Assembly (NCBI GenBank): GCA_028023455.1
Contig: JAQFVV010013375.1
Coordinates: 1-64,000 of the forward strand
From: Epiperipatus broadwayi
Lineage: Eukaryota; Onychophora; Udeonychophora; Euonychophora; Peripatidae
Length of the DNA: 64,000 nucleotides
Direction: 5' to 3'
Part shown: in pieces, positions 22,330 to 33,597 of the stretch
How positions within the stretch are numbered: position 1 is the stretch's first letter
Layout of the letters: each line of letters opens with the position of its first letter
Position numbers and translations under genes: made by a program
The notes under the pieces: generated by a model
Told to the model about the DNA's origin: nothing
Databases searched by the model: none
What the model saw: only the letters and a program-made list of their open reading frames with translations

Positions 22330-22840
22330 GTATACCCCTTATGTATATATCATATTAAATATGTGTACATAATATATATATATATATTGTAAATGAACTT
22401 CACTTAATAAAAACAATTTTATTTTAAATCAATATCACACATTATAATGTATATAAATCATTACATATTTCTGCAGTAAATTAATATATGTACTCTTAAT
22501 GTATATGTATTTAGTAAGTGTACATAAATGTATATGTATAATAAATCAATAACTAAGTTGCTTATTTAAAATTGTGTGATAATTGTCTTTTTTTATTTTA
22601 AAACAATTGTTTTAAAAAAAGAAAGCTAAACAAGAAATTTCACAATTAGCAAGTTTTCTTTTTCTTTAGCTTTTCGTGATAGTTTTAAAAAATGAGTTTT
22701 CTCCTTTAACTTCTTTTTTAAACAATTCTTTTAAAATAAAAACAAAAACTATCAAACAATTTTAAATAGAAAACTTAGTTATTGATTTATTACACATATA
22801 TAATTATGTACACATATTAAATATGATATATACATTAAAA
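22330..22840. mobile_element. Complex foldback element
   Basis: Core palindrome: 'ataaatcaataactaagtt' (22541) pairs with 'aacttagttattgatttat' (ending 22790), with the match continuing through 'tatttaaaattgt' inside. Outside, the block 'atgtatatatcatattaaat' (about 22340) is inverted at about 22810-22838. A second diverged copy of the outer block lies at about 22498-22540, so the left side is partly duplicated. Confidence 0.65.
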
Positions 22841-23573
22841 TTTTAGAATGGTTAAAAAATGTTATTAAATTGAAAAACAATTTACACTGTCCTATCATGA
22901 TTATTATTTAAAATAAATGAAAGTTTTGAGAATAATTGTTAACTGCAATACATGAAGTTATTGAATATTTTTCATATTTTCCCACCTTCTTTTCCATATC
23001 TATTAAACTAGTTGACATACTGGTACAACTTAGTTATATATCAATTTTCAAGCAATTTTATTGAATTTAAATATATTAAACCTTGATTTTAAAATATCAT
23101 TCTAACTTGAAAAAGATTATATAAATCAATTTTCCAACTTCAATAAAAGCATTTAAAAAATAGAGAAATTATTGAAAAAGCTGTATATCAAATGGCAAAG
23201 TAATAAATATGCAATAAATAATTAATAAAATTTCTATAATGATAAAGACCTTTGAAAAAAATAAAGGTACTAAAAATTTCCAGGGCTGATGTAAAGAATG
23301 TGTCTGGTGCCTCTAGACAAAAAAATTTTAGGCACTCCTCATACTATCTACTTATATCTCATACTATCTACTTATATGTATATTATCATATTAACATATG
23401 AAAATATCATTATAAATACTTTAAGAAAAAATATTAACACTATTACATCTGTCTACACATATGATTAATTTTAATATCTATATATACCTAAAATTATTGT
23501 ATTTTAAATACAAAACTTATCAAAACTTTCTTTTCAGCTTTTGGTTTGGCAAAGTTTTGAATTAATTCATATA
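22841..23573. other. AT-rich background with a 20-bp tandem duplication
   Basis: 'catactatctacttatat' is repeated in tandem near 23339-23377. Otherwise nothing recognised. Confidence 0.5.
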
Positions 23574-24622
23574 CAGCTGGGTCTCATTTTACACGATAGA
23601 TAGGTTCCTCAGAAAACACGCGCAAACGAAATTGCGCAAAAATAGACGTAATTTACATTGAAAAATGGAGGATGCGGTCTGTGATTTTTCAAAATTCGCA
23701 TAAAAGCAAAGCACCAACGTAAAATTACTTTAAAATTCACGCAAAAAAAAAAATAAGGAAATAAAATATGACTAATAAAAAATTTCAAATTTGAAAAAAA
23801 TTGATACAAGACAAACTTTTTTTAACCATAATATTTAATTTTATTCAAAATAATATATTTTTACGCATAATTTACAGTACAGTAGTTTACATTTTTTATA
23901 CACGTTTTAATTATTATCGCTATTCTTCACAATAGGAAATACAACTACGCCAACTTCACACTCTGTTGTGTCAATGGTTTTCTGGTCACATCGTAATTAG
24001 TAATTAATCTTTGAGACAATGATTTTATTAATTGTTTATGAAACTAACAACTAAAAATTAAATTCTTATTTTTGTCTTTAATTTTCAATTTTGTTTAAAA
24101 ATCAAATTTCACATCACATTAATTTCAAGTCACTGTAAGTAATTTTTAAATTGTTAATTACAATTAAAAATCAGATTTTAATTGTCAAATTTAATTGTGC
24201 CCACTGCTATTACCTTTTAAAAATAAACTTGTGGACACTAAATGATTAATAATTGATTACGTTCTTTTTTAAAAAACAAAAGCAGAATGTGATTTAAAAT
24301 GCAAAATTAACATGCACAATGTTTGAACAAATTTACATTATGATCTTGTAAAATTTAATGTGTGTATACATAAAATGTGGAAATCATGATTTTAATTTCA
24401 TTATTGCATAAAATCTTACTATTATAAAGCACTGAAAATATTGAAATTACTAAGATGAAAGTCGAATTCCAATAATGTGCTATTACTTTCAATATAATGT
24501 AAGTGCGCAAAATTTATTATTTAAAGTAATAGCGCATTATCGGAGTTCGACTTCCGGTGAAAGATGAATCACGTAACTTCAAAATCATGTTAAATAAGTC
24601 CGCGTAAAAAGAGACCCAGGGG
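23574..24622. mobile_element. pogo/Tigger-like non-autonomous DNA transposon
   Basis: TIRs are 'cagctgggtctcattttaca' on the left and the reverse complement of 'gtaaaaagagacccagggg' on the right (shared 'ctgggtctc.ttttac'). TA dinucleotides lie outside both ends (23572-23573 and 24623-24624). The left interior 'gataggttcctcagaaaaca' and its CpG-rich continuation look like Tigger/pogo subterminal sequence. At 1049 bp with no transposase frame it is non-autonomous. It keeps many more CpGs than the surroundings, suggesting a younger insertion. A strong internal hairpin lies at 24461-24551. Confidence 0.75.
24461..24551. repeat. Hairpin with 29-bp arms inside the pogo-like element
   Basis: The left arm begins 'gtcgaattccaataatgtgc' and the right arm ends 'gcattatcggagttcgac'. 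The arms pair across 29 bp with only three differences. Two of these are CG in one arm and TG or CA in the other, that is, CpG decay on one side. The loop is about 33 bp. It may be a nested small MITE. Confidence 0.85.
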
Positions 24623-25374
24623 TATATCAATTTTAGATGTGATTTTGTACTCTAGTGACATTATTATTAAATCAGTAAGTCATTCCTGAATCATTGTAGA
24701 GTAAGTATACATTTTTATAACTTTTAATTTTGAAAAACACTTTTATGAATTTGCTACAGATACTGGTAATAAGGCAGGACATCTGATGAAGAATTATTTC
24801 CTAAAATATTTAAAATATTCAAATAATATTAAACTAAACAATTTTTTTCTAAAATTAAAAAAATTGAACAAGGTAGCTTTTTTTTTTTTTATGGGTAAAG
24901 ATCATTCCTAGGTTATTGCCTTGGTTCAATTAATGGTAAAGCTAGCTCTGTTCCTATCAATTCTTAGAGATATTTATTAAGATAATTGTAAGTCACCTAC
25001 AAAGAACATTGAAATTAAGTCAACCAAAACACAACCTGGATTTTTAAGTTTAATTTTATAGCACAATCATATCAAAATATTATAAAAAAGTGTACACAGA
25101 ACCAATCAATTTGAGTTAATTTTTGCATTGAATTTGCATATTATAAAATAGTTTTGATTCTACAAACATATCTACTATGATTAAAAGTTTTGAATAACAT
25201 TTTAAATAATACTAAATTCTGAAAAATATTTATTAAAATGAGTGCTAACATTATTTGCTGACACTAAAAATATTATTAGAGCATGAAAACATTTTGTAGA
25301 TTAAAATGAGAAGCAATAGAAAAAGAATAGAAAATATTGTGTAAATACTGTTGTTGTTTTAGAAATTAAAGCTT
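24623..25374. other. AT-rich background, nothing recognised
   Basis: A T11 run near 24880; no supported feature. Confidence 0.5.
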
Positions 25375-25980
25375 CAGAGTTGTAGATAAAAGCAAAAAAA
25401 AAAATAGAAATAAAAAAAAGGAAGCCAGTAAAATAAAAACTGATTGTAATGAATTAGAAGATGTTGAATTATATTAATGAATTATTGGATGAAATTAATC
25501 TTAGAATTAAACAAAAATAAACATTTTGAGTAGAAATAACAATATTATATTAAAATATACCTATGTGCCTAAAAAATATTTTTAATAAATATATTTCTAC
25601 AAATGATTACTTAAAAATCTGACAATTAGATCCTCAATACAAAAGTAATGCAGATATTGCAAATGAGATAAAAACTTATGGAGAATCATAAGCTTAGATT
25701 AATAAATAGAGATTAAAAAGTAAAATATTTGTATAAGAAAACAAACAGGTATGAGCTGAGTATGTTGTTAGAAGAGGTGCAACAAATAAATAAATGAAAT
25801 CCTAAAACAAATACAAAATAATTGTGACATTTAAAATGAATGATAAGATTAAATGAAAAGTTTGCTGGAATGATATGGTAAAAACAAGTTATGATTTGGA
25901 AAAATTAAATTAATCTCCAAGGGTCTACCATTCTGCATTAGCCTGGTAAAGTTTAGAGAAGATAAAATGATAAATATATA
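25375..25980 (+). mobile_element. RTE-type LINE 3' fragment, strongly decayed
   Basis: Order and residues follow the C-terminal part of the RTE copies at 5.65 and 19.5 kb: 'ELEDVE', 'LDEINLRIKQK' (about 25440-25520), a GHVVRR-like segment (about 25760-25785), and 'CWNDMVKTSYDLEKLN' followed by 'SPRVYHSALAW' near 25865-25950. Stops in every frame. No target duplication recognised. Confidence 0.55.
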
Positions 25981-26578
25981 AAATAATCCCAATGCATAAC
26001 GCTATACTGAAATAAATATATATATATAAAAGACTAAATCTCCATTAATATATGTGAAATAAAAATAAAAACTACATCAGAATATAAAATTTAAATTTTT
26101 ATTTTAGTAAACTTAGTAAACTTCACATTAACTACAACTTCAGCTGTAAATAACATATAAAATATCTTATGTTTATATAAATATCTAAAGAAAATCAATG
26201 TTAATTGTTATCATTGAGAAAATAAGGTCAATTAAGGAAGGAAATGAAGACGTTCAGAAAGAAAAGTTTAGAACAAAAATTAAAAGACAGAATTGCAAAA
26301 TGGAAAATAGACTGCAGTTGTAATATATAGGGACACATTTGGTTTGCAAAAATTGGTTTGATTAATTAATTATTACAAACCCATCTATAGTTTTTTTGTT
26401 TCTTGCCTTTGAATCTTTTTGTTGTTGTTGTTATTTCTGGACTATAATCTGTGTGCTATTACTAACAGTTGAATGTATTTAGAAAATTTAAATAGGTTTT
26501 AAAGGCATTCGATTCTTAATATTAGATGATAGAAATAGCCCAATAAATAATTAATACTAAAATCTCATCATCACAAAC
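25981..26578. other. AT-rich background, nothing recognised
   Basis: No supported feature. Short GTT repeat near 26420. Confidence 0.5.
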
Positions 26579-27127
26579 CTTCAGATAAACAATATTTACA
26601 TTTAAATACTTTAGAGACAGGCTTTAACCTATATCATATGTACCTTGAATGTTTATAATAGTCAAACAATATCTTTATTTGCCGATAGAGGGCATCTCAA
26701 ACCTTGACACAAGATAGTGAATTTTATAAAGATAAGAGTGGCTATCCTATCTTTAATCTAACTTTCCACTTATATAGGCCAATCTGAAGCATCTTGATTT
26801 GGGAGCATGAAGCTGTTATTCTCTTCACTGTTTAAGTCCACTATTTCTTTTAAAAATTAATCTTTGTGAAATCTTCTGGTTTACAATGAGTTAATAGTAT
26901 GACCTTTATACTGGAAATATATAATTATTTATTAAGTGCACAGGAACTATATGTAAATACTTTAGAGAAGACTTTAATCTATATCATATGTGCCTTGAAT
27001 GTTTATAATAGTCAAGCAATATCTTTATTTGCTGATAGATGGACCTCTCAAACCTGGACACACTACTGTGATTTTTATAAAGAGTGTCGAAGTTTGAGAG
27101 ATCCCTCTATTGGCAAATAAAGATATT

Positions 27128-27132
27128 GTTTG
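27128..27132 (+). repeat. Solo-LTR target duplication, left copy
   Basis: 'gtttg', repeated at 27768-27772. The uninterrupted site 'gatattgtttgactatt' is present, in reverse, in the left arm of the same MITE, confirming the insertion point. Confidence 0.85.
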
Positions 27133-27767
27133 TGTTGTGTTTTAAATTGGATTACAGACCCAACCAACAGTAAATAATGTAAAATAATACTGAAACAAGT
27201 ATTACAATTTATATATTTATTATTATGTACAAATATATACAATACAATATATACAAGTTAATATTTACAAGTTGAATATTGGAGTTTAACGTAAACTCTG
27301 GATTCTGCCTACCACTTCCAGCCACATCAGATGGCTTGCCTCATGGGTAGGGGGTATGGCTCTTCCATCTGTACAAAACAGCTTGCCTTGAGCCGAGTGT
27401 GGTCTTAGCAGTGTCCAGTCTCTGTGGGACTTGCCTAGCTGCATAGATTAATAGTGTAGTGCTATCAATGGGAATACTTGCTGCTGTTTAGGTTAGCAAA
27501 GTTTTCCTGGGAGAACGCAAAGAGTCTGTCCAGGTTAGACACCTTCTTCCTTGATCCTCACAAAAGGCTGACTATTTATACCCAGATCCCTAATCTTATT
27601 GAAAACCTTTGGATTCAGCAAGCATTGTTGTTTATTGGACTGTAATAATCATTGGCTATTTGTTATCTATACATCAGCCTATTGGCCTGTGGCAAACAAT
27701 GCTTAATCCGATCAGATAAGGACGCATCTGGAATAGTCTACTTCTGAGAGAAGGGAGGACTATAACA
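27133..27767 (-). mobile_element. Solo LTR of an LTR retrotransposon
   Basis: 635 bp, with plus-strand ends 'tgttgtgtttt' and 'gaggactataaca'. On the minus strand it starts TGTTATAG and ends CACAACA (TG...CA). A TATA-like 'gtataaatagtc' (about 27573-27584) and downstream 'aataataaatatataa' polyadenylation-like signals lie in the expected order on the minus strand. A 5-bp duplication 'gtttg' flanks it. It is notably richer in G+C and CpG than its surroundings. No internal retroviral-type coding region remains, consistent with LTR-LTR recombination. The superfamily is not determinable from the LTR alone. Confidence 0.85.
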
Positions 27768-27772
27768 GTTTG
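27768..27772 (+). repeat. Solo-LTR target duplication, right copy
   Basis: 'gtttg', matching 27128-27132. Confidence 0.85.
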
Positions 27773-27857
27773 ACTATTATAAACATTCAAAGCGCATATG
27801 ATATAGGTAAAAGCCTGTCTCTAAAGTATTTAAATGTAAATACTGTTATCTGAAGGT

Positions 27858-28604
27858 AATGATATTGATGCTAAAACTGTAAGTCTGAATAATTTAGCAA
27901 TTTCATAAATTAATGCAAATACTTTAAAATTAACTAGCAGATATTTTGAATAAATTTGTCACCTTAATGTTAAAAAATAGCTTCTTCCATAAAAATATAT
28001 CATCTTATGTTACTTTATTAGTCTTTAACATCAGTATATGTTAATATATACATATAAGCATATACACTCACAGCAGGTGAAACACACATAATATACAGAG
28101 AAATAATAAAACAATTTTGTATAATTTAATTCACCTTTAAATAAATGTTTATACCTTTAAATTATTCCGAGATAGAATTTTTGAAAGATTCATCATTTTA
28201 AAATGTAGTTTATTTATATTCCTGACGTTAAAAGGTAAATATTAATATAATTATAATGTATGCCATTAAATAAAATTAGACATTTAAAATACTTCATAAA
28301 AATTTTAGGTGGATCTAAAACAACTAAAAATAAACTTATCACTTACTGTTAAACTATGCACAATATAATAAACAAACAGATGTCATTTAAATTCTACGGT
28401 AAAATAGAGAAACAGAAACTGTATACATAATTAATAAAATCTTAATTCACTAATGCCTTCAAATGTATATTTTCAATAATGCTTTATATATATATAATTC
28501 AAATAAATTCTTTAAATCAAAAAAAAAAAAAAGTTTATTATTGATTTATCTAATTGTTAAATTAATGTTTTAAATTAAATAACTGAATAATTAATTGCTT
28601 TAGA
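27858..28604. other. AT-rich background, nothing recognised
   Basis: A13 run near 28520; no supported feature. Confidence 0.5.
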
Positions 28605-28695
28605 AAGATCACGCAAGCATCAGAAGTAAACGGATTTGGTTCGATGCACGAATCTTTAGTTCTCGAGTCCAAACTCTGCCAGAGTGCTAAATCAC
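28605..28695 (-). mobile_element. tRNA-derived SINE fragment (family S2), copy 1
   Basis: The minus strand contains 'agcactctggcagagt', then 'ggactcgagaactaaag' and 'gcatcgaaccaaatcc', resembling tRNA A-box, anticodon-arm and B-box regions. The same order with substitutions occurs at 62.46-62.53 kb. Tail and ends not defined. Confidence 0.5.
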
Positions 28696-29044
28696 ATAAG
28701 ACATTAAAATAAATGAAAAGCACTTGTTTGTTAAATATCCACTATATTTATGTATTAACAATTATAAACTGCTAATTTTAAAATAATTAAGTAAGTTATC
28801 ATTACTATAAGATAAAGGCCTAAAAATCACTCCAATCTCTCTAGAAAAAGAATTAAGATAATATTTGTCATTATTTTGCCTATTTGCCAAATGGTGAAGG
28901 TTTTACTAATTTTTTATTTTATTTTACTATTTGAGAATAACTTGATATTTATTTCTATTCACGGTTGCATAGTTAACCAAATTAACCATGGTCTGATTGT
29001 GTGAGGGAGGGGGAAGAGACATTAGAATTTGAAAAATAATTCAA

Positions 29045-29135
29045 GTTTTACCTGGCCTGGATTTGAATCCAAATCATGAGTATGTCCGCAGATGTGCTAA
29101 TTACTTTACTACAAAACTTTTTAAAACTTTGTCTT
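29045..29135 (-). mobile_element. tRNA-like SINE fragment
   Basis: On the minus strand 'gtagtaaagtaattagcaca' (A-box region) is followed by 'gatttggattcaaatccagg' (B-box region, about 29054-29073) at tRNA-like spacing. No body recognised. Confidence 0.5.
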
Positions 29136-29768
29136 ATAAAAGAATAAATAATCACTATACTATGAGGACTTGAGTTCTGTGCATCTTTAAATTTGAAAGC
29201 TTATGCTAAGGGAAAATTTTAAACAAAAATTATCAAAGAAAGAAACTATGCCCATTATTTAAAATTTTATTTTATATACTATGTGTGATTAGTTAAATTA
29301 TATCACAATAGTAATAATTAAAAGGCTTTAAAGAGTAAAAACACATATATTCTTGAAAAAGTTTTAATTTTCAAAAATGAAAACGTATATATCAAATTAT
29401 TGCTGTTTTAGAGATAAAATTATGATTGATGTAATTTATATAAGTAAATAATAAAAAATAAACTATTAATACGTATTTATTTAAAATTATTTTTTCCATG
29501 TTATGCCAATATTATAAAAATGAATATATATTTAGTCTCATAAATATCTGTAGCTGCCTGTTGTAAATATTATAATATAGACATTTCTGTTTATTGTCTG
29601 GATAATGTGATTGATTCAATAGCTGATTCTAGAGATAGTGGGTATGTATCCCTCAAAATGACTATTGAGTCACCTATATTATCCAGATGATGGCAGTTGA
29701 AATTTAACTAAAACATCAGTGCTATATATTGTATACAACAATCTGACTGTTTTTTAATCGGTATATAG
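29136..29768. other. AT-rich background, nothing recognised
   Basis: No supported feature. Confidence 0.5.
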
Positions 29769-29770
29769 TA

Positions 29771-30162
29771 ATTAAGTAGTTTGCCATGTTGAGAGATGTC
29801 CAAATCTCAAAATAATAAGAATAAATGTCATGTCTAATAGCACTAAAATTTGCATCATATAATAATTATAAAACAAACTAACTGCAACAGTTGGCTCCAC
29901 TTTTGGATACTTAAAAAAATTATAGGTTAAGATATGAATACAGTTTTCAGATTTGCTCTGTGTGGTAACTTGCTTATTACTACTTAAGTAAATTACCACA
30001 CAGAGCAAATCTGAAAACTGTATTCATATCTTAACCTATATATTTTTTGAAGTGTTCCAAAAGTAGAGCCAACAGTTATGCTGCAAATTTTAATGTGATT
30101 AAACATGACATTTATTATCATTATAAGATTTGAACATTCCACAATATGGCAAATTACTTAAT
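29771..30162. mobile_element. Foldback MITE, 392 bp, TA target site
   Basis: Almost entirely palindromic. Outer 'attaagtagtttgccat' pairs with 'atggcaaattacttaat'. The inner 'ggttaagatatgaatacagt' and 'tcagatttgctctgtgtggt' are exactly repeated in inverse order on the other side of a short loop near 29978. TA flanks both ends (29769-29770 and 30163-30164). The inner arms are near-identical while the outer arms have diverged. The 78-codon minus frame at 29772-30008 is one arm translated. Confidence 0.85.
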
Positions 30163-30164
30163 TA

Positions 30165-32364
30165 TGCTGGTTAAAAAAATATAGTTTAAAAAAAATTATA
30201 CAATTTACTGTCTTCTACTTTAGAGTCAGCCTGCTGTATATAATAAAAAATATATACATATGAAAATTCCATTTGCTATATTATTATTAGCCCCAACCGT
30301 CAAAAGTTTTTTAATAATTCATTAAGTCTTTTAGCAACAATTTGTTTATCTATTTTTGATCTTTCTCTTGAATAATTAACCTAATGTACCAAACTTATTA
30401 ATATTAAAGATTTTCCAGAAAAGTTGTAAAACATTTTTCAATTTATGGAGAAATAATAGAGGTGTAGATCATCTCATTATGGGTGAAATTTTGTAATATT
30501 AGATTTAAAGATGGCCTATGACCAAATCCAGCTCATTTTAATTATCTTTTTGTATAAATTTAAATATACTTAGTAATAATAAAATTCAAAATTCATTATT
30601 TTTTGATTAAAACAAAAAATTATAAACTCCTTCATATAATGTTTTAGTTAAGATAATTATATAACATCAATCATAGATAATGTAATAAATAATTCATATG
30701 TAAAATTTTAAATTCATGATTAATTTTATAAAGACATACCTTTCACTCATTTACTTCACTTTGGACATCAAAAAATGTTATCATTCTCTAACAAAATATT
30801 TATGCTTTTCCTAAAAATTGGTGAAAAGCATCAAAACAATATCATGAAATCTTTTCATATTTTAATCAATATATCTTTCTTTTGTGGTTAAATAATATAT
30901 TCAATTAAATATTCTGAGGATTTAGTACAATGAATGGCATATTAGTGGAGTAAAAAGATATCAATTTTTGGATCAATTCCCAGTTTAATCTGCCACTTTG
31001 GTGCTAGAATATCATATAATTTCCAAATAACTTATCTTGTGTTTTTTTAATTCAACTGATGTAGAATCATAAAAGTTTAATTAATTCACTTATCTCTTAA
31101 TTTTTTTTTTAATTATTAAACATAAAATAATAGCTTTTACACCACTTAATTATTTAACGGATTTAAATTTCATGATATTAAAAGTATACATATTATACAT
31201 ATACAATTGGATAAATATACACATTATACATAATTGGCTTAGTTTTCTTTATTAATAAATTATTTGTTGTTTGCACAATTAATTCAATTAAATGGAAATG
31301 ATTTATTCCCCAAAAAACTAATCATATGATTATTGCTTTTAGTTTTTGTTTGTTTTTTTGGGGTAAAATTAAAATAAATGTATCAATACTATAATCTTTT
31401 AATAAAGAGCTTTCTTGATTGAAACACAAATTTTACCATTAATCTCTCTATATACAACCTAAGCTTAATCTTTAAATTAAGCCATAATAATAAAATGTTT
31501 CACATAGTAAAAAAAAAGAAAGAAATCTTTTGATGTATAGTATGAAAAAGTTGAAACAGTCAGTCCCAAACATCAAGATTTTGATATCAAATCTAGCTAT
31601 GGAAGAATTCAAATTTTCCATCAAATCAATTAGTTTTTTAAATTTTAAGATATAATTAAAGTTTAGGATGTAGCTTTAAATATTAATTGATTGAACAAAT
31701 TGCATAAAAAGTGATAATTAATGGTAAACTACCACTGACAATGACCTTAGGACTACTGCTTGATCATATTTTATTGCCTAATTATACAAACTATTTATTT
31801 AGTTGATCATATATGACATGGTTTTCTAATCAATTAATCATATGATTACTATTTTCAGCAATCCATATAGTGTTTATATTCAATAAAAAGTACAGAGGAA
31901 CTGCTATCACAAAGTTGAGTCAATCCACTGATATTGTTTCTGGAGAACTAATGATTAAGACCATGATTGATGAAGGAAGAAAATGCCAATATTTAGAAGA
32001 GATAATACAAATAACTATCATTATCACATAAGGAAAGACAACTTTAAAATCATTGATAATTTTACCAATGTAGTTTATTATTTGTAGTATATTGAATGCA
32101 ATAACAATTTGCATTTAAATACTGCAGTTTTCACAGTAGCCATAAGTTTATAAAATGAGATTTCTTCAATCAGCTGGATCAGTGCAATGATAAAATACAT
32201 GTAGCCACTTATAATCTAAAGTCACCCACAAACATCCTTTAGCTACTATCATAATCTAATGTGATATAAAATGATTTCTCCTTAGAAACAAAGTTCTGTT
32301 TTTTTATCAGAAAATCTATCTATTTTTTTTTTAAATTTCACTCTAAAATTTTGTTATATATCAC
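30165..32364. other. AT-rich background, no gene seen
   Basis: About 2.2 kb with no coding frame, terminal repeats or RNA-like feature I can support; several T and A runs. Confidence 0.5.
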
Positions 32365-33090
32365 TGTAAACTACTAAACATCACATGATCACATCTCATA
32401 CTAGCATATAATTGTTGTAAACAAAGGCAAAACTCTCCATACAGTAGTGCCACCCTGTGCTAACCAGAGTAATCAATGGATGCCAGAAGGCTTGGGCATA
32501 AAATCCCTATCTAGTGCCTACTCATCCAATATCCCCAGACTAGTTTCTGGCTTGTGGCCATCATCAGTGAGGAGCTTTGAATCTGAGAGCATTGCACCTA
32601 GATCTTAGGATCTAATGCAACCCTCCAGCAGCCACCTTTTAACTCTACTGTACTACAAAACTATGAGAATGAAATTGAAAACACAAAAATATTTTTAATC
32701 TAAGCTCAATAGCTTATATAGTCATCTGGGTCTGAACTCAATTCAGCACCCATACATTTTGGTGTCTTTGGCTCTTTAAAAAACCATAGCCACCACTATC
32801 CTAGTAGGCAGGATTGGTGTTAAGCCACTAAACATCACATGATCACATCTCATTCTAGCATATATTTGTTGTAAACAAAGGCAAAACTCTCCATACAGTA
32901 GATCTAGATGCAGTGCTCTCAGATTCAAGGCTCCTCACTGATGATGGCCACAAGCCAGAAACTAGTCTGGGGATATTGGACGAGTAGGCACTAGATAGGG
33001 ATTTTATGCACAAGCCTTCTGGCATCCATTGATTACTCTGGCTAGCACAGGGTGGCACTACTTTAGGCGAGTTTTGCCTTTGTTATCACT
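32365..33090. mobile_element. Foldback family A, copy 2, longest copy
   Basis: Arms of about 190 bp (about 32425-32615 and 32898-33080) are nearly identical in inverse orientation. They carry 'gagtaatcaatggatgccag', 'atctagtgcctactc', 'ccccagactagtttctggct' and 'atcatcagtgaggagc'. The outer end 'ctactaaacatcacatgatc' occurs at about 32371 and again internally at about 32826, so a second partial copy lies in the loop. 'tatcactgtaaa' occurs on both outer sides (about 32358 and 33084) and may be a target duplication or part of the element. Confidence 0.8.
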
Positions 33091-33283
33091 GTAAATCTAT
33101 GTACTTTTCCCTTCCCCCTATTATCCTCTTCCAATCTACAATTCTGCCAGTACTAATGCATTTCTTTCTATCCCACTTTAATAAAAGTTGATCACAACAT
33201 TATTTCCCTGAACCTGTCATAAAATCCTAAACAAAAAAACAAAAAATATCTTTCATTATCTTTATCTTTGTGGTTTTTACATT

Positions 33284-33291
33284 CTCTACAC
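33284..33291 (+). repeat. hAT target duplication, left copy
   Basis: 'ctctacac', repeated exactly at 33590-33597. Confidence 0.9.
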
Positions 33292-33589
33292 CAGGGGTCC
33301 CCAACCCTATGCCCGTGGGTGGGCACCATTTTACATGTGCCCGCCGTTATCCGAACACAATAAAAAAATATTTATGTGATACAAATAAATTTAATTTTTA
33401 AAATTTCTTATAAATTATTGTATTATATTGTAATCAAATTTTAATTTTGAAATAAATATTTTTTTGTACATTATGTGTATTATTAACAATATCCGACTAC
33501 AAATTTTACATTGAAAAAATAAATGGTGCCCTCCACTTGGCCAGTATTATAAAATGTGCTCTTAAGTGCAAAAAGGTTGGGGACCGCTG
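33292..33589. mobile_element. Non-autonomous hAT element, 298 bp
   Basis: Ends 'caggggtccccaaccctatg' and 'aaggttggggaccgctg' form TIRs (CAG.GGTCCCCAACC). An exact 8-bp duplication 'ctctacac' lies outside both. The interior 'gcccgtgggtgggcaccatt' is short and non-coding. It is a deletion derivative mobilised in trans by a hAT transposase. Confidence 0.92.
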
Positions 33590-33597
33590 CTCTACAC
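33590..33597 (+). repeat. hAT target duplication, right copy
   Basis: 'ctctacac', identical to 33284-33291. Confidence 0.9.

Larger units (their letters stand above)
26579..27857. mobile_element. Foldback MITE, family B, copy 1, split by a solo LTR
   Basis: Termini 'ccttcagataaacaatattt' (about 26579) and 'ctgttatctgaagg' (about 27857) are inverted. Arms share 'aaatactttagagacaggct', 'tatatcatatg', 'gaatgtttataatagtcaaa' and 'caatatctttatttgc'. A second left-arm copy occurs inside (26930-27070), so this is a compound of two partial copies. The right arm is interrupted by the LTR at 27133-27767. The 73-codon frame at 26899-27120 is translated repeat. Confidence 0.75.
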
